DNA of 7,735 nt from an uncultured Oscillospiraceae bacterium (lineage in GTDB: Bacteria > Bacillota > Clostridia > Oscillospirales > Oscillospiraceae): positions 1 to 7,735 of the forward strand of contig CAJOIG010000073.1 of NCBI GenBank assembly GCA_905234575.1, read 5' to 3'. Position 1 is the first letter of the stretch. Every line of letters starts with the position of its first letter. Position numbers and translations under genes: made by a program. Below, piece after piece: positions 1 to 5,730 of the stretch. The notes beneath the pieces were generated by a model. That model did no database searches. It was not told the DNA's origin and saw only the letters and a list, made by a program, of their open reading frames with translations.

Positions 1-527
1 CGGAGATGATCCGCAGCGGCCGCCGTCTGGAGGCGGCGGGGGCGGAGCTTCTGCTCCTGCCGTGCAACACGGCGCATTATTTCTATGACCGGCTGGCGGC
101 GGCGGTGGGCGTCCCGGTGCTGCACATGCCGCGCCTGACGGCGCAGGTCCTGCGTCAGGCGGGGGTGCGCCGGGCGGCCGTCCTCGCGACGGACGGGACC
201 GTGCGCAGCGGGGTCTATGCCGACGCCCTCGCGGCGGCGGGGGTGGAGGCCGTGTATCCGGCGGCGGAGCACCAGGCGCTGATCATGCGCCTCATCTACG
301 ACGGCGTGAAGGGCCGCCGCGTCCCTCTGACGGACATCCCGGTAGGGGACATCCTCGCGTCGCTCCGGGAGCGGGGTGCGGAGACCTTCCTTCTGGCCTG
401 CACGGAGCTGCCCATCGCGTTCCGGGAGCTGGAGCTCCTGGACGGCTGCCTCGATCCGACGCGGGTGCTGGCCTTCGAGGCCGTCCGCGCCGCCGGGGCC
501 CCGACCGTCTGCGCCGACCCGTGGTAA
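1..527 (+). CDS. Aspartate/glutamate racemase family protein, 3' part (5' end outside window)
   Basis: This is the C-terminal part of a PLP-independent amino-acid racemase of the Asp/Glu/hydantoin racemase superfamily, a cytosolic enzyme that interconverts L- and D-aspartate (or glutamate) with two opposed cysteine bases. Both cysteine motifs are visible: PCNTAH (Cys codon at 63-65) and ACTELP (Cys codon at 399-401). The ending with DPTRVLAFEAV is also typical of the family. The reading frame is already open at base 3 (codon GAG), and the ATG at base 6 falls inside the usual ...LEAAGA helix. About 60 N-terminal residues of a roughly 230-residue protein therefore lie upstream of the window, and base 6 is not the start. 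The family is seen directly; the substrate (Asp or a broad-specificity variant) is inferred. The gene stops at TAA 525-527 and is followed by a bidirectional terminator. Confidence 0.88.
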   Translation, partial: EMIRSGRRLEAAGAELLLLPCNTAHYFYDRLAAAVGVPVLHMPRLTAQVLRQAGVRRAAVLATDGTVRSGVYADALAAAGVEAVYPAAEHQALIMRLIYDGVKGRRVPLTDIPVGDILASLRERGAETFLLACTELPIAFRELELLDGCLDPTRVLAFEAVRAAGAPTVCADPW

Positions 528-541
528 TTCTATGACGGGTC
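516..541. repeat. Inverted repeat over the racemase stop codon
   Basis: GACCCGT (516-522) is perfectly repeated in inverse as ACGGGTC (535-541) around a 12-base AT-richer loop that contains the racemase stop codon. It sits exactly where transcription from the leftward promoter at 547-575 would begin. It could be an operator for that promoter, a 5' hairpin of an antisense transcript, or a 3' hairpin on the racemase mRNA. The repeat is seen; its role is unknown. Confidence 0.5.
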
Positions 542-546
542 CCTAC

Positions 547-575
547 ATTATACCAGTCTTTTCGGATTATGACAA
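547..575 (-). promoter_or_regulatory. Near-consensus sigma-A promoter pointing antisense into the racemase gene
   Basis: Read on the minus strand, TTGTCA (570-575) lies 17 bases upstream of a perfect TATAAT (547-552). The -10 is preceded by TGG, an extended -10 arrangement. Transcription would start near base 540 and run leftward across the 3' end of the racemase gene. I find no convincing ribosome-bound ORF on that strand in 1-540, so the product would be an antisense RNA or the leader of a gene beyond the left edge. The match is seen; activity is inferred. Confidence 0.6.
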
Positions 576-585
576 CCGAAACCGC

Positions 586-628
586 AAAAAACCCGCGCAA
601 GGGAAGCGTCCTTTGCGCGGGCCTTTTT
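586..628. terminator. Bidirectional intrinsic terminator between racemase and EamA genes
   Basis: A 12-bp stem (592-603 with 610-621, one G-T wobble) encloses a six-base loop. On the plus strand it is followed by CC and TTTTT (624-628), which would stop racemase transcription. On the minus strand it runs directly into TTTTTT (complement of 586-591), which would stop the transporter gene whose TAA codon is at 627-629. The stem is GC-rich and the T tracts are clear on both sides. Confidence 0.85.
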
Positions 629-1493
629 ATGTCCGTTTGGCGGAGGCAATCCAGACCCCTGCCACGATGAGCGCCGCCCCCAGCACGCCCGTCACGGTGA
701 TGGGCTCCCCCAGAAGCGCGGCCCCCGCCAGCATCGTGATGAACGGGATCGCGTAGACATAGTTGCTCGTGACCACGGGACCCAGGAGGCGCTCCGCCGC
801 TGCCCACGCGAGATAGCACAGCGCGCTGCCGAGGACCGCGAGAAAGAGCAGGCACAGCAGGTTCGTCCCCGACCCCAGCACCGGCGCTGGAGAGAAGTCG
901 CTTACGCCCCCCATTAGCAGCAGCGGCAGGCAGGTCACGATGCCGTAGAACATCACCTTGCGGGTGATGAGAAGGCTCGAGCGCCGGGCGAGGGCGTAGG
1001 TCTGCTGCACGCAGAACACGGCCCAGAGGACCGCCGTCGCGAGGGCGAGCAGGTCCCCGGCGGGGCTCAGGCGCAGCACGAAGGTCCCCTGCCACACCAC
1101 GAGCAGCACGCCGAAAAACGCCGCCGCGAAGCCGATCCAGGTCCGGGACGTTAGGGGCTCGCGCTCCCGGGCGGCAAAGTGGGCGAGCACCGCCGTCAGC
1201 AGGGGGGCCAGGGCGACGATGGTGCTGACGTTCGCCGTGGCGGTGAGAGTCAGGGCGGTGTTCTCCGTCCAGAAATACAGCGTGCAGCCCGTGAGGCCCA
1301 TGAAAAAGAAGCTCAGCTCCTCCCGCGGGACGAGGCGCTCCCATTTCGGGTGCAGGACCCACAGCACGGCGTAGGCCAGCACGAAGCGCATGAACATGAG
1401 CTGCGTCGGGGTGTACGCGGCCAGGAGCCTCTTGCTCGCCACGAAGGTCACGCCCCACACCATGGCGCAGAACAGGGCCAGGGCATGGCCCAT
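627..1493 (-). CDS. EamA/DMT-superfamily transporter
   Basis: This is an inner-membrane permease of the drug/metabolite transporter superfamily with two EamA repeats and about ten transmembrane helices, 288 residues, the usual length. The first repeat starts directly after the start codon (ALALFCAMVWGVTFVASK) and ends near residue 115 (GVLLVVW). The second begins near residue 137 (DLLALATAVLWAVF) and ends with the characteristic IPFITMLAGAALLGEPIT and GAALIVAGVWIAS segments. The start at 1493 is preferred to upstream ATGs at 1517 and 1529: AAAGGA sits seven bases before it, and the upstream ATGs lie at or inside the promoter -10 region. Family members export amino acids, metabolites or drugs; the substrate cannot be read from the sequence. 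The gene has its own promoter and a strong terminator, so it appears to be transcribed alone rather than with the degV-type gene behind it. Confidence 0.9.
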   Translation of the reverse strand: MGHALALFCAMVWGVTFVASKRLLAAYTPTQLMFMRFVLAYAVLWVLHPKWERLVPREELSFFFMGLTGCTLYFWTENTALTLTATANVSTIVALAPLLTAVLAHFAAREREPLTSRTWIGFAAAFFGVLLVVWQGTFVLRLSPAGDLLALATAVLWAVFCVQQTYALARRSSLLITRKVMFYGIVTCLPLLLMGGVSDFSPAPVLGSGTNLLCLLFLAVLGSALCYLAWAAAERLLGPVVTSNYVYAIPFITMLAGAALLGEPITVTGVLGAALIVAGVWIASAKRT

Positions 1494-1524
1494 CCAGGTT
1501 TCCTTTCGTACATTCATGGCAGGT

Positions 1525-1554
1525 ATCATATCACATATCGCCGAGAATGTACAA
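1525..1554 (-). promoter_or_regulatory. Promoter of the EamA transporter gene
   Basis: On the minus strand a TATGAT -10 box (1525-1530) lies 18 bases downstream of TTGTAC (1549-1554), a weak -35 box. The predicted start falls near 1517-1519, leaving a leader of about 25 bases with AAAGGA before the ATG at 1493. This placement rules out the ATG at 1529 as a start. Confidence 0.5.
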
Positions 1555-1569
1555 GACGATGATTCTTGT
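1551..1569. promoter_or_regulatory. Possible operator upstream of the EamA gene
   Basis: ACAAGA (1551-1556) and TCTTGT (1564-1569) form a 6-bp inverted repeat with a seven-base spacer, overlapping the putative -35 box. Another CTTGT copy follows at 1572-1576. The placement would suit a repressor or activator site, but short repeats like this can arise by chance. Confidence 0.25.
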
Positions 1570-1588
1570 CGCTTGTCGGATGACGAAG

Positions 1589-1617
1589 CGGCGGAGAGGA
1601 AAAGGCCCTCTCCGCCG
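1589..1617 (-). terminator. Terminator-like hairpin behind the DegV gene
   Basis: An 11-bp perfect stem (1589-1599 with 1607-1617) encloses a seven-base loop. It begins 18 bases past the DegV stop codon. No T tract follows on either strand (minus side continues CTTCGTCATCC), so it may be a weak terminator or a 3'-end stabilising hairpin. Confidence 0.5.
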
Positions 1618-1635
1618 TGGTCTCGATTGTCTGCG

Positions 1636-2493
1636 TCAGGGCCGTCCCTCGCCGAGGAAGAACAGCGCCACCGTGCCGGGACCCACGTGGGAGCCGGTGA
1701 CGGGCTCGTACATGACCGTCGTGATGTCGCCGACGCAGCCGAACTCCCGCAGCCGGGCGGCGACGTAGGCGGCGTCCGCGGCGCTGTCGGCGTGGGCGAT
1801 GCCCACCGGGGCGGTCTTGTCCGAGCAGTGCTCCCGGTAGCGCGTGGTCAGGGCGTCCAGCGAGCGCCGGCGGCCCAGGGTGACGCCCCGCAGGACGATG
1901 TGCCCGTCCTCGTCGCCCACCAGGATGGGCTTGACGTTCAGCGTGTTCGTGACCTTCACCGCGGCGTGGAAGAGCCGACCCGTCTTGCGGAGATAGGAAA
2001 GATCGTCCACCGTAAACACCTGCCAGACGTTGCCGCAGCGCTCGTTCGTGCGGGCGACGATCTCCTCAAAGGGGATCCGCTCGTCCCGCAGCCGCGCGGC
2101 GTACAGCACGGGCAGCCCCTCCCCGAGGGAGGCGCCCCGGGTGTCGATGGCGGCGAGCTTCCGCTCCGGGAACTCCTCCCGCAGCTCGGTGACGACGCTC
2201 TGGGCCAGCGCCGCCGTGCCGCTGATGCCGCCGGACATGCCGACGTAGATGAGCTCGTCCCCGGCGGCCAGCACGGGGGTGAAGGCGTCGAGGAAGGCGC
2301 CCATGGAGGGCATGGCCGTGCGGACGACCCGCCCGCCGCGCATGGCGTCATAGTATTCGTGGCCGTCGAAGCCGTCGGAAAAATCCAGCGTCTCGCCGTC
2401 CGCGAAGCAGTCGATGGTAACGATCCCGATGTCGTAGCGGTCAACAAGCTCGGGCGGAAGATTCGAGGCGTTGTCGGTGAAAATGCGAAGCAT
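1636..2493 (-). CDS. DegV family fatty-acid-binding protein
   Basis: DegV (FakB-type) proteins are cytosolic carriers of one fatty acid. In Bacillota they commonly present it to a FakA kinase, which makes acyl-phosphate for phospholipid synthesis. At 285 residues this has the full family length. Landmarks in order: the N-terminal strand FTDNASNLP (5-13), the VRTAMPS segment (57-63) matching the family's TSxPS head-group site, SGGISGTAALAQ (87-98), the central DDLSYLRKTGRL (163-174) and NVKPIL (186-191) helices, and the C-terminal GSHVGPGTVALFF (267-279). The start at 2493 is chosen because GGAGGAG sits about seven bases before it and the protein begins as family members do; the longer ORF start at 2547 lies in the promoter -10. 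No FakA gene is nearby, so a FakB role is inference. Confidence 0.92.
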   Translation of the reverse strand: MLRIFTDNASNLPPELVDRYDIGIVTIDCFADGETLDFSDGFDGHEYYDAMRGGRVVRTAMPSMGAFLDAFTPVLAAGDELIYVGMSGGISGTAALAQSVVTELREEFPERKLAAIDTRGASLGEGLPVLYAARLRDERIPFEEIVARTNERCGNVWQVFTVDDLSYLRKTGRLFHAAVKVTNTLNVKPILVGDEDGHIVLRGVTLGRRRSLDALTTRYREHCSDKTAPVGIAHADSAADAAYVAARLREFGCVGDITTVMYEPVTGSHVGPGTVALFFLGEGRP

Positions 2494-2542
2494 GAATGCT
2501 CTCCTCCGAAAAAGATGATCGCGGCGTGCACCGCATGGAGAA

Positions 2543-2572
2543 AGCATAGCCCAAACGCCGCCGTTTCAGCAA
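2543..2572 (-). promoter_or_regulatory. Probable promoter of the DegV gene
   Basis: On the minus strand TATGCT (2543-2548) lies 18 bases downstream of TTGCTG (2567-2572). Both boxes are imperfect, but the position gives a leader of about 40 bases ending in the strong GGAGGAG site of the DegV gene. No better pair is visible in this stretch. Confidence 0.35.
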
Positions 2573-2636
2573 CCTATTCTCCCGTCCCCGCTCTCCGGGC
2601 CGGGGAAATCGCGCTCTACGAACCGTTCCCCCCGAC

Positions 2637-2651
2637 TCTACGACTCGTAGA
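2637..2651. promoter_or_regulatory. 15-base odd palindrome, possible regulator site
   Basis: TCTACGA, one central C, then TCGTAGA: a perfect 7+1+7 palindrome in the divergent region between the DegV gene and the motor operon. The half site CTCTACGA occurs again as a direct copy at 2614-2621, 22 bases away, which supports a protein-binding site rather than chance. It lies about 65 bases upstream of the DegV -35 and 87 upstream of the motor-operon -35. No regulator gene is present to assign it to. Confidence 0.4.
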
Positions 2652-2692
2652 ATCCCTTGATTTTCCGCGGGTTCTCCGCCTGCGCGCCGGGA

Positions 2693-2707
2693 AAATCCGA
2701 CGGATTT
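2693..2707. promoter_or_regulatory. Second 15-base odd palindrome upstream of the motor operon
   Basis: AAATCCG, one central A, then CGGATTT: a perfect 7+1+7 palindrome, centred 56 bases after the one at 2644 and 30 bases upstream of the motor-operon -35 box. An overlapping larger inverted repeat (GATTTTCC 2659-2666 with GGAAAATC 2690-2697) shares its left edge. The position fits an activator or repressor site for the rightward promoter. The symmetry is seen; the function is inferred. Confidence 0.4.
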
Positions 2708-2737
2708 CGCAAAAAATGTTACTTCTGTCATAAAATC

Positions 2738-2767
2738 TTTACAATTTAGTTACAAGTATGGTATACT
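2738..2767 (+). promoter_or_regulatory. Extended -10 promoter of the motor operon
   Basis: TTTACA (2738-2743) lies 18 bases before TATACT (2762-2767). A TGG directly before the -10 gives an extended -10. The stretch 2708-2770 is very AT-rich within a GC-rich window and includes A6 at 2711-2716, which could serve as an UP element. Transcription should start near 2774. The boxes also show why the in-frame ATG at 2758 is not the start of the first gene. Confidence 0.75.
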
Positions 2768-2774
2768 ATAGGAC

Positions 2775-2839
2775 CGGCGGCCCGTGGCGGACGCCGCCGA
2801 CGACCCCGCATCATCCTCCGCGCCGGAGCGCCCGCGCGG
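2775..2839 (+). other. GC-rich structured 5' leader of the motor operon
   Basis: Between the predicted transcription start and the AGGAGG at 2845-2850 there are two inverted repeats: CGGCGGC (2775-2781) with GCCGCCG (2793-2799), and CCGCGC (2818-2823) with GCGCGG (2834-2839). The second ends five bases before the ribosome binding site and could limit access to it. I do not recognise a known riboswitch. In a GC-rich genome such stems are common, so the regulatory reading is weak. Confidence 0.3.
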
Positions 2840-2859
2840 ACATCAGGAGGACCTGCATC

Positions 2860-4617
2860 ATGGGCAAACGCATCAAAGCCTGGAACGTATTCAGCCGCAT
2901 CCTGTTCCTTGTCGTCTTCGCCGCCTCCATCGGCGTGTTCTGGCTGACGAGGACGGGAACGGGCTACACGGACTTTTTCATCAACCTCGTCTTCGCCGCG
3001 CTGGCGGGGATCTTCCTCATCCTCTACTTCGAGGGCAGCGCCCGGCCCCTGGCCCGGATCGCCTCGGCTCTCGCCCGGAAGACGGAGGACATCCGGGACG
3101 CGGACGCCACGCCCCGGGAGCTTTGGAACCGGTACAGCCAGAACGACCACCTCTTCGACGAGCGCCGCCTGGACGAGCGCTGGCGGGCGTACCTGAAGGA
3201 GAGCCGCCGCCTCCAGAAGCAGAGCTCCCTCACGGCGGACGTGCGCCTCGAGGACTACATCGGCGAGGAGCTCCTCTATTCCGCCGTGAACAAGCCCTTC
3301 TGCGACCAGCTCGGCGGCATCATGAGCGGCCTCGGCATCCTCTTCACCTTCATCGGCCTCGTGTACGGCCTGCGGAACTTCGACGCCTCCACCGTGGACG
3401 TGATGCAGACCAGCACCCAGGCGCTGATGGCGGGCATCAAGATCGCGTTCCTGACCTCCATCTTCGGCCTCATCTACTCGCTGCTGTTCGGCCTGACCTA
3501 TAAAAAGCTCCTGCGGGACAGCCTGGAGACGCTTTACGACTTTCAGGACGCCTTTACCGAGGACGTGCGCCCGACGAACGAGCACGCCGCGGAAAACGCC
3601 ATGCTCCGCCTCCAGACCGAGCAGAACGCCGCGCTGCAGAGCTTCGGCACCAGCATCGGCACCCAGGTCAGCGAGGCCATCATCACGCTGATGACGCCCT
3701 CGGTGGATGAGCTCAAGCGCACCATCACCCAGTATGTTACCGTGGCCATCGAGGACCAGCGCGCCGGCATGGAGCGGGTGGTGAAGTACTTCCTCGAGAG
3801 CATGAACACCGCCCTCGGCAACATCTTCGTGCAGCTCAAGGCCCGCACGGAGGAGCTGACCCGCTGGGAGAAGGACATGATCGACAGCATCGGCCTGCTC
3901 TCCGCGGACGTGGCCCGCACGACCGCCGGCCTCGGCGACGCCCAGAAGAACGCCGCCGCCATTACGGAGACCATGGCCTCCTACACGGATGCCATCGAGA
4001 AGCTCACCGCCGCCCAGCGGGGCGTGACGGAGGAGATGCGCGGCCTGCTCGGCGACTACCGGACCCTCCGGGAGCAGGAGCAGGAGTACCTGCGCGTCGT
4101 GTCCGATTCCGCGCAGAGCACCGCCGAGACCTCCCGGGAGGCCTTGAAAGCCTCCCAGGCCGCCGCCGCCGTGGCCGCGGGCATCGACACATCCAGCGCC
4201 GCCGCCGCCCGGGAGCTGTCCGACGCCGGGGCCCTCATCGCCCGGAGCGCCGAGGATATCCGCTCCCTCTCGGAGTCCGCCGCCGCGGACGTCACCACCG
4301 CCGCGGACCGGCTCACCACCGCCGCCCGGGACCTGGACGGCGTCCTGTCCCGCTCCGTCAGCGACAGCATGGCCCTGCTGGACGAAAGCATCGCCCGCCT
4401 GAACGACAGCATGGGCGGCATGAACGCCGCCGCGGACAACGTCACCCGCTCCCTGCAGAGCCTGCCGCGGACGGCCTCCGCCATAGACGGGGACGTGAAG
4501 GCCGTTTCCAAGGCCATCGACGCCGAGCTCAAGGTCCTTTTGAAGGCCGTGTCCGACACGCAGAAGAGCCTGAACAAGTTCAACGCGGAGCTCGACCGCC
4601 GCACGGACGTCGGATAA
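2860..4617 (+). CDS. MotA/TolQ/ExbB-family proton channel with long cytoplasmic tail (ZorA-like)
   Basis: This 585-residue inner-membrane protein looks like the channel half of an ion-driven motor. Hydrophobic segments at about 10-29, 37-57, 150-171 and 188-213 give a four-helix MotA-type topology with a charged cytoplasmic insert of about 90 residues between the second and third. Helix three has GLGILFTFIGL (158-168), the family's LG-x-x-GT-x-x-GL motif with Thr163. Helix four has GIKIAFLTSIFGL (192-204) with Thr199/Ser200. These polar residues normally line the proton path. Residues 214-585 form a predicted long helical tail: charged coiled coil up to about 410, then an Ala/Ser/Thr/Asp-rich part. 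This tail is what makes it ZorA-like rather than a plain MotA or ExbB. The start at 2860 follows AGGAGG by nine bases. The partner gene begins 12 bases after the stop. The family assignment is firm; a Zorya-type role is inference. Confidence 0.85.
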   Translation: MGKRIKAWNVFSRILFLVVFAASIGVFWLTRTGTGYTDFFINLVFAALAGIFLILYFEGSARPLARIASALARKTEDIRDADATPRELWNRYSQNDHLFDERRLDERWRAYLKESRRLQKQSSLTADVRLEDYIGEELLYSAVNKPFCDQLGGIMSGLGILFTFIGLVYGLRNFDASTVDVMQTSTQALMAGIKIAFLTSIFGLIYSLLFGLTYKKLLRDSLETLYDFQDAFTEDVRPTNEHAAENAMLRLQTEQNAALQSFGTSIGTQVSEAIITLMTPSVDELKRTITQYVTVAIEDQRAGMERVVKYFLESMNTALGNIFVQLKARTEELTRWEKDMIDSIGLLSADVARTTAGLGDAQKNAAAITETMASYTDAIEKLTAAQRGVTEEMRGLLGDYRTLREQEQEYLRVVSDSAQSTAETSREALKASQAAAAVAAGIDTSSAAAARELSDAGALIARSAEDIRSLSESAAADVTTAADRLTTAARDLDGVLSRSVSDSMALLDESIARLNDSMGGMNAAADNVTRSLQSLPRTASAIDGDVKAVSKAIDAELKVLLKAVSDTQKSLNKFNAELDRRTDVG

Positions 4618-4629
4618 AGGAGGCTCGCC

Positions 4630-5658
4630 ATGGCCAGACCGCAAAGAAAACCCACGGAATTCCATGAGACGAGCTTCTGGCAGTCCTATTCCGATATGAT
4701 GGCCGGCGTGCTCCTCATGTTCATCCTCATCATCTGCGGCACGCTGTTCGTGCTGATGCAGGTGAAAAACTCCTACGACGCGAGCGAGCTCGAGCTCCAG
4801 CATCGGGAGGAGGAGCTGGAGCAGGCCATCCTGGAGAACCTGGGCTACCTGGACCTGACGACGGAGCAGAGCCTCCTTCTGGAGGACCAGCAGGCGCAGC
4901 TCGACGAGCAGCAGGCGCGGCTTGACGAGCAGCAGGCCGCGTTGGAGGCCGCCCAGGCCCAGCTCCTGGAGCAGCAGAACGCCCTCGCGGCGTCCCAGAC
5001 CCTGCTGGCCCTCCAGCAGCAGCAGCTCGAGGACAAGGAGGCCATGATCTCCCTGCAGACGAACGCCCTCGAGAGCCAGCAGCTCCAGCTCGAGCAGATC
5101 ATCGGCGTCAAGCGGGACCTCATCGCCGCCCTGCGGGACGAGTTCGCGAACTCCAGCCTCTCCATCGCCATCGACGAGAAGACCGGCGCCATCACCCTGG
5201 ACTCCAGCATCCTCTACGACTTCAACAGCGCCGCCCTGGCCTCCGCCGGGCAGGACACGCTGCGGGATTTCCTGCCCAAGTACTTCGACGTCGTGCTCTC
5301 CGATGAGTTCATCGGCTACATCTCCGAGATCATCATCGAGGGACACACGGACACCTCCGGCACCTACGAGTACAATCTGCAGCTCTCCCAGGACCGCGCG
5401 GAGTCCGTCGCGGCCTACTGCTTCGGGGACGGGCAGTCCCTCTTCACGGCCGACGAGCTTTCGGACATCCGCTCGCTGCTGTCCGTGGCGGGCCGTTCCT
5501 GGTCGGATCCCATCTATAACGCCGACGGCACTGTGAACGACGACGCGAGCCGCCGGGTGGAGATCAAGTTCCGCCTGTCCGACGAGGAGATGATCTCCCA
5601 GATGCTGGACGTCCTCGCCCAGTACGACACGGAGGGCGCGGCCACCGGAGAGCCCTGA
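4630..5658 (+). CDS. OmpA/MotB-family motor partner with coiled-coil linker (ZorB-like)
   Basis: This 342-residue protein is the expected stator partner of the preceding channel. A short cytoplasmic N-terminus is followed by one membrane helix (about 24-43). Asp22 in SYSDMMAG sits at its entrance, the position of the proton-accepting Asp in MotB and ZorB. Residues about 50-160 are a coiled coil with ten unbroken heptads (87-156). The OmpA-like peptidoglycan-binding domain spans about 176-318: ILYDFNSAAL, then IIIEGHTDTSGTYEYN, NLQLSQDRAESV, and the closing DDASRRVEIKF; these carry the usual diaminopimelate-contact Asp and Arg positions. The AAGGAGG ribosome site (4617-4623) overlaps the upstream stop codon and lies six bases before the ATG, so the two genes should be co-translated at a set ratio. 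Plain ZorB-type proteins are, as I recall, about 100 residues shorter, so the linker is unusual. Confidence 0.88.
   Translation: MARPQRKPTEFHETSFWQSYSDMMAGVLLMFILIICGTLFVLMQVKNSYDASELELQHREEELEQAILENLGYLDLTTEQSLLLEDQQAQLDEQQARLDEQQAALEAAQAQLLEQQNALAASQTLLALQQQQLEDKEAMISLQTNALESQQLQLEQIIGVKRDLIAALRDEFANSSLSIAIDEKTGAITLDSSILYDFNSAALASAGQDTLRDFLPKYFDVVLSDEFIGYISEIIIEGHTDTSGTYEYNLQLSQDRAESVAAYCFGDGQSLFTADELSDIRSLLSVAGRSWSDPIYNADGTVNDDASRRVEIKFRLSDEEMISQMLDVLAQYDTEGAATGEP
4888..5097 (+). repeat. Ten in-frame heptad (21-base) repeats in the coiled-coil linker
   Basis: Codons 87-156 of the OmpA-family gene read as ten consecutive seven-residue units of the form QQxxLxx (QQAQLDE, QQARLDE, QQAALEA and onward to QQLQLEQ) with no insertion. 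The first two DNA units (4888-4908 and 4909-4929) match at 19 of 21 bases, which suggests tandem duplication; later units keep only the amino-acid pattern. Unequal recombination could change linker length in steps of seven residues. Confidence 0.75.
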
Positions 5659-5675
5659 GTATACACATGTGAATC

Positions 5676-5718
5676 AAAAACCCCGGCGGGGAGCGCAAAG
5701 CTCTCCGCCGGGTCGCTG
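5676..5718. terminator. Bidirectional terminator between the motor operon and the beta-helix gene
   Basis: A 13-bp stem (5682-5694 with 5700-5712, one G-T wobble) carries a GCAAA loop. On the minus strand it continues GTTTTT (complement of 5676-5681), a good intrinsic terminator for the beta-helix gene that stops at 5731. On the plus strand the tail is weaker (TCGCTGTTTT) but should still end the motor operon. It closes the operon right after its second gene. Confidence 0.82.
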
Positions 5719-5730
5719 TTTTCGGGAAAT

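Noticed and set aside
292..1458. Long minus-strand frame overlapping the racemase and transporter genes
   Set aside because: It overlaps the EamA gene in another frame on the same strand, crosses the terminator, and its translation is Arg/Gly/Pro/Ala-rich with no family features.
2494..2547. Longer start for the DegV gene at 2547
   Set aside because: It falls in the putative -10 box, and the extra 18 residues do not fit the family's N-terminus, whereas 2493 has a strong ribosome site.
1390..2733. 447-codon plus-strand frame across the DegV gene
   Set aside because: It is antisense to a well-supported DegV protein, has biased composition and no ribosome binding site or recognisable motif.
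2758..2859. Longer start for the MotA-like gene at 2758
   Set aside because: That ATG lies within the promoter, before the predicted transcription start. The ATG at 2860 has an AGGAGG at nine bases and begins just before the first membrane helix.
2746..5346. An 866-codon open frame on the minus strand, antisense to both motor genes
   Set aside because: It is a high-GC shadow frame: composition is Gly/Val/Leu/His/Arg-heavy with no recognisable domain, no ribosome site was found at its start, and the opposite strand encodes two clear membrane-motor proteins with good ribosome sites.
2860..5658. Flagellar MotA/MotB stator
   Set aside because: The very long tail, the lack of any flagellar or chemotaxis gene, and the TolQ/ZorA-like rather than MotA-like motif in helix three argue against a flagellar role, though profile searches would be decisive.
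2860..5658. Complete Zorya system
   Set aside because: No ZorC, ZorD, ZorE or other effector is present. The operon ends at a terminator and neighbours on both sides lie on the opposite strand.
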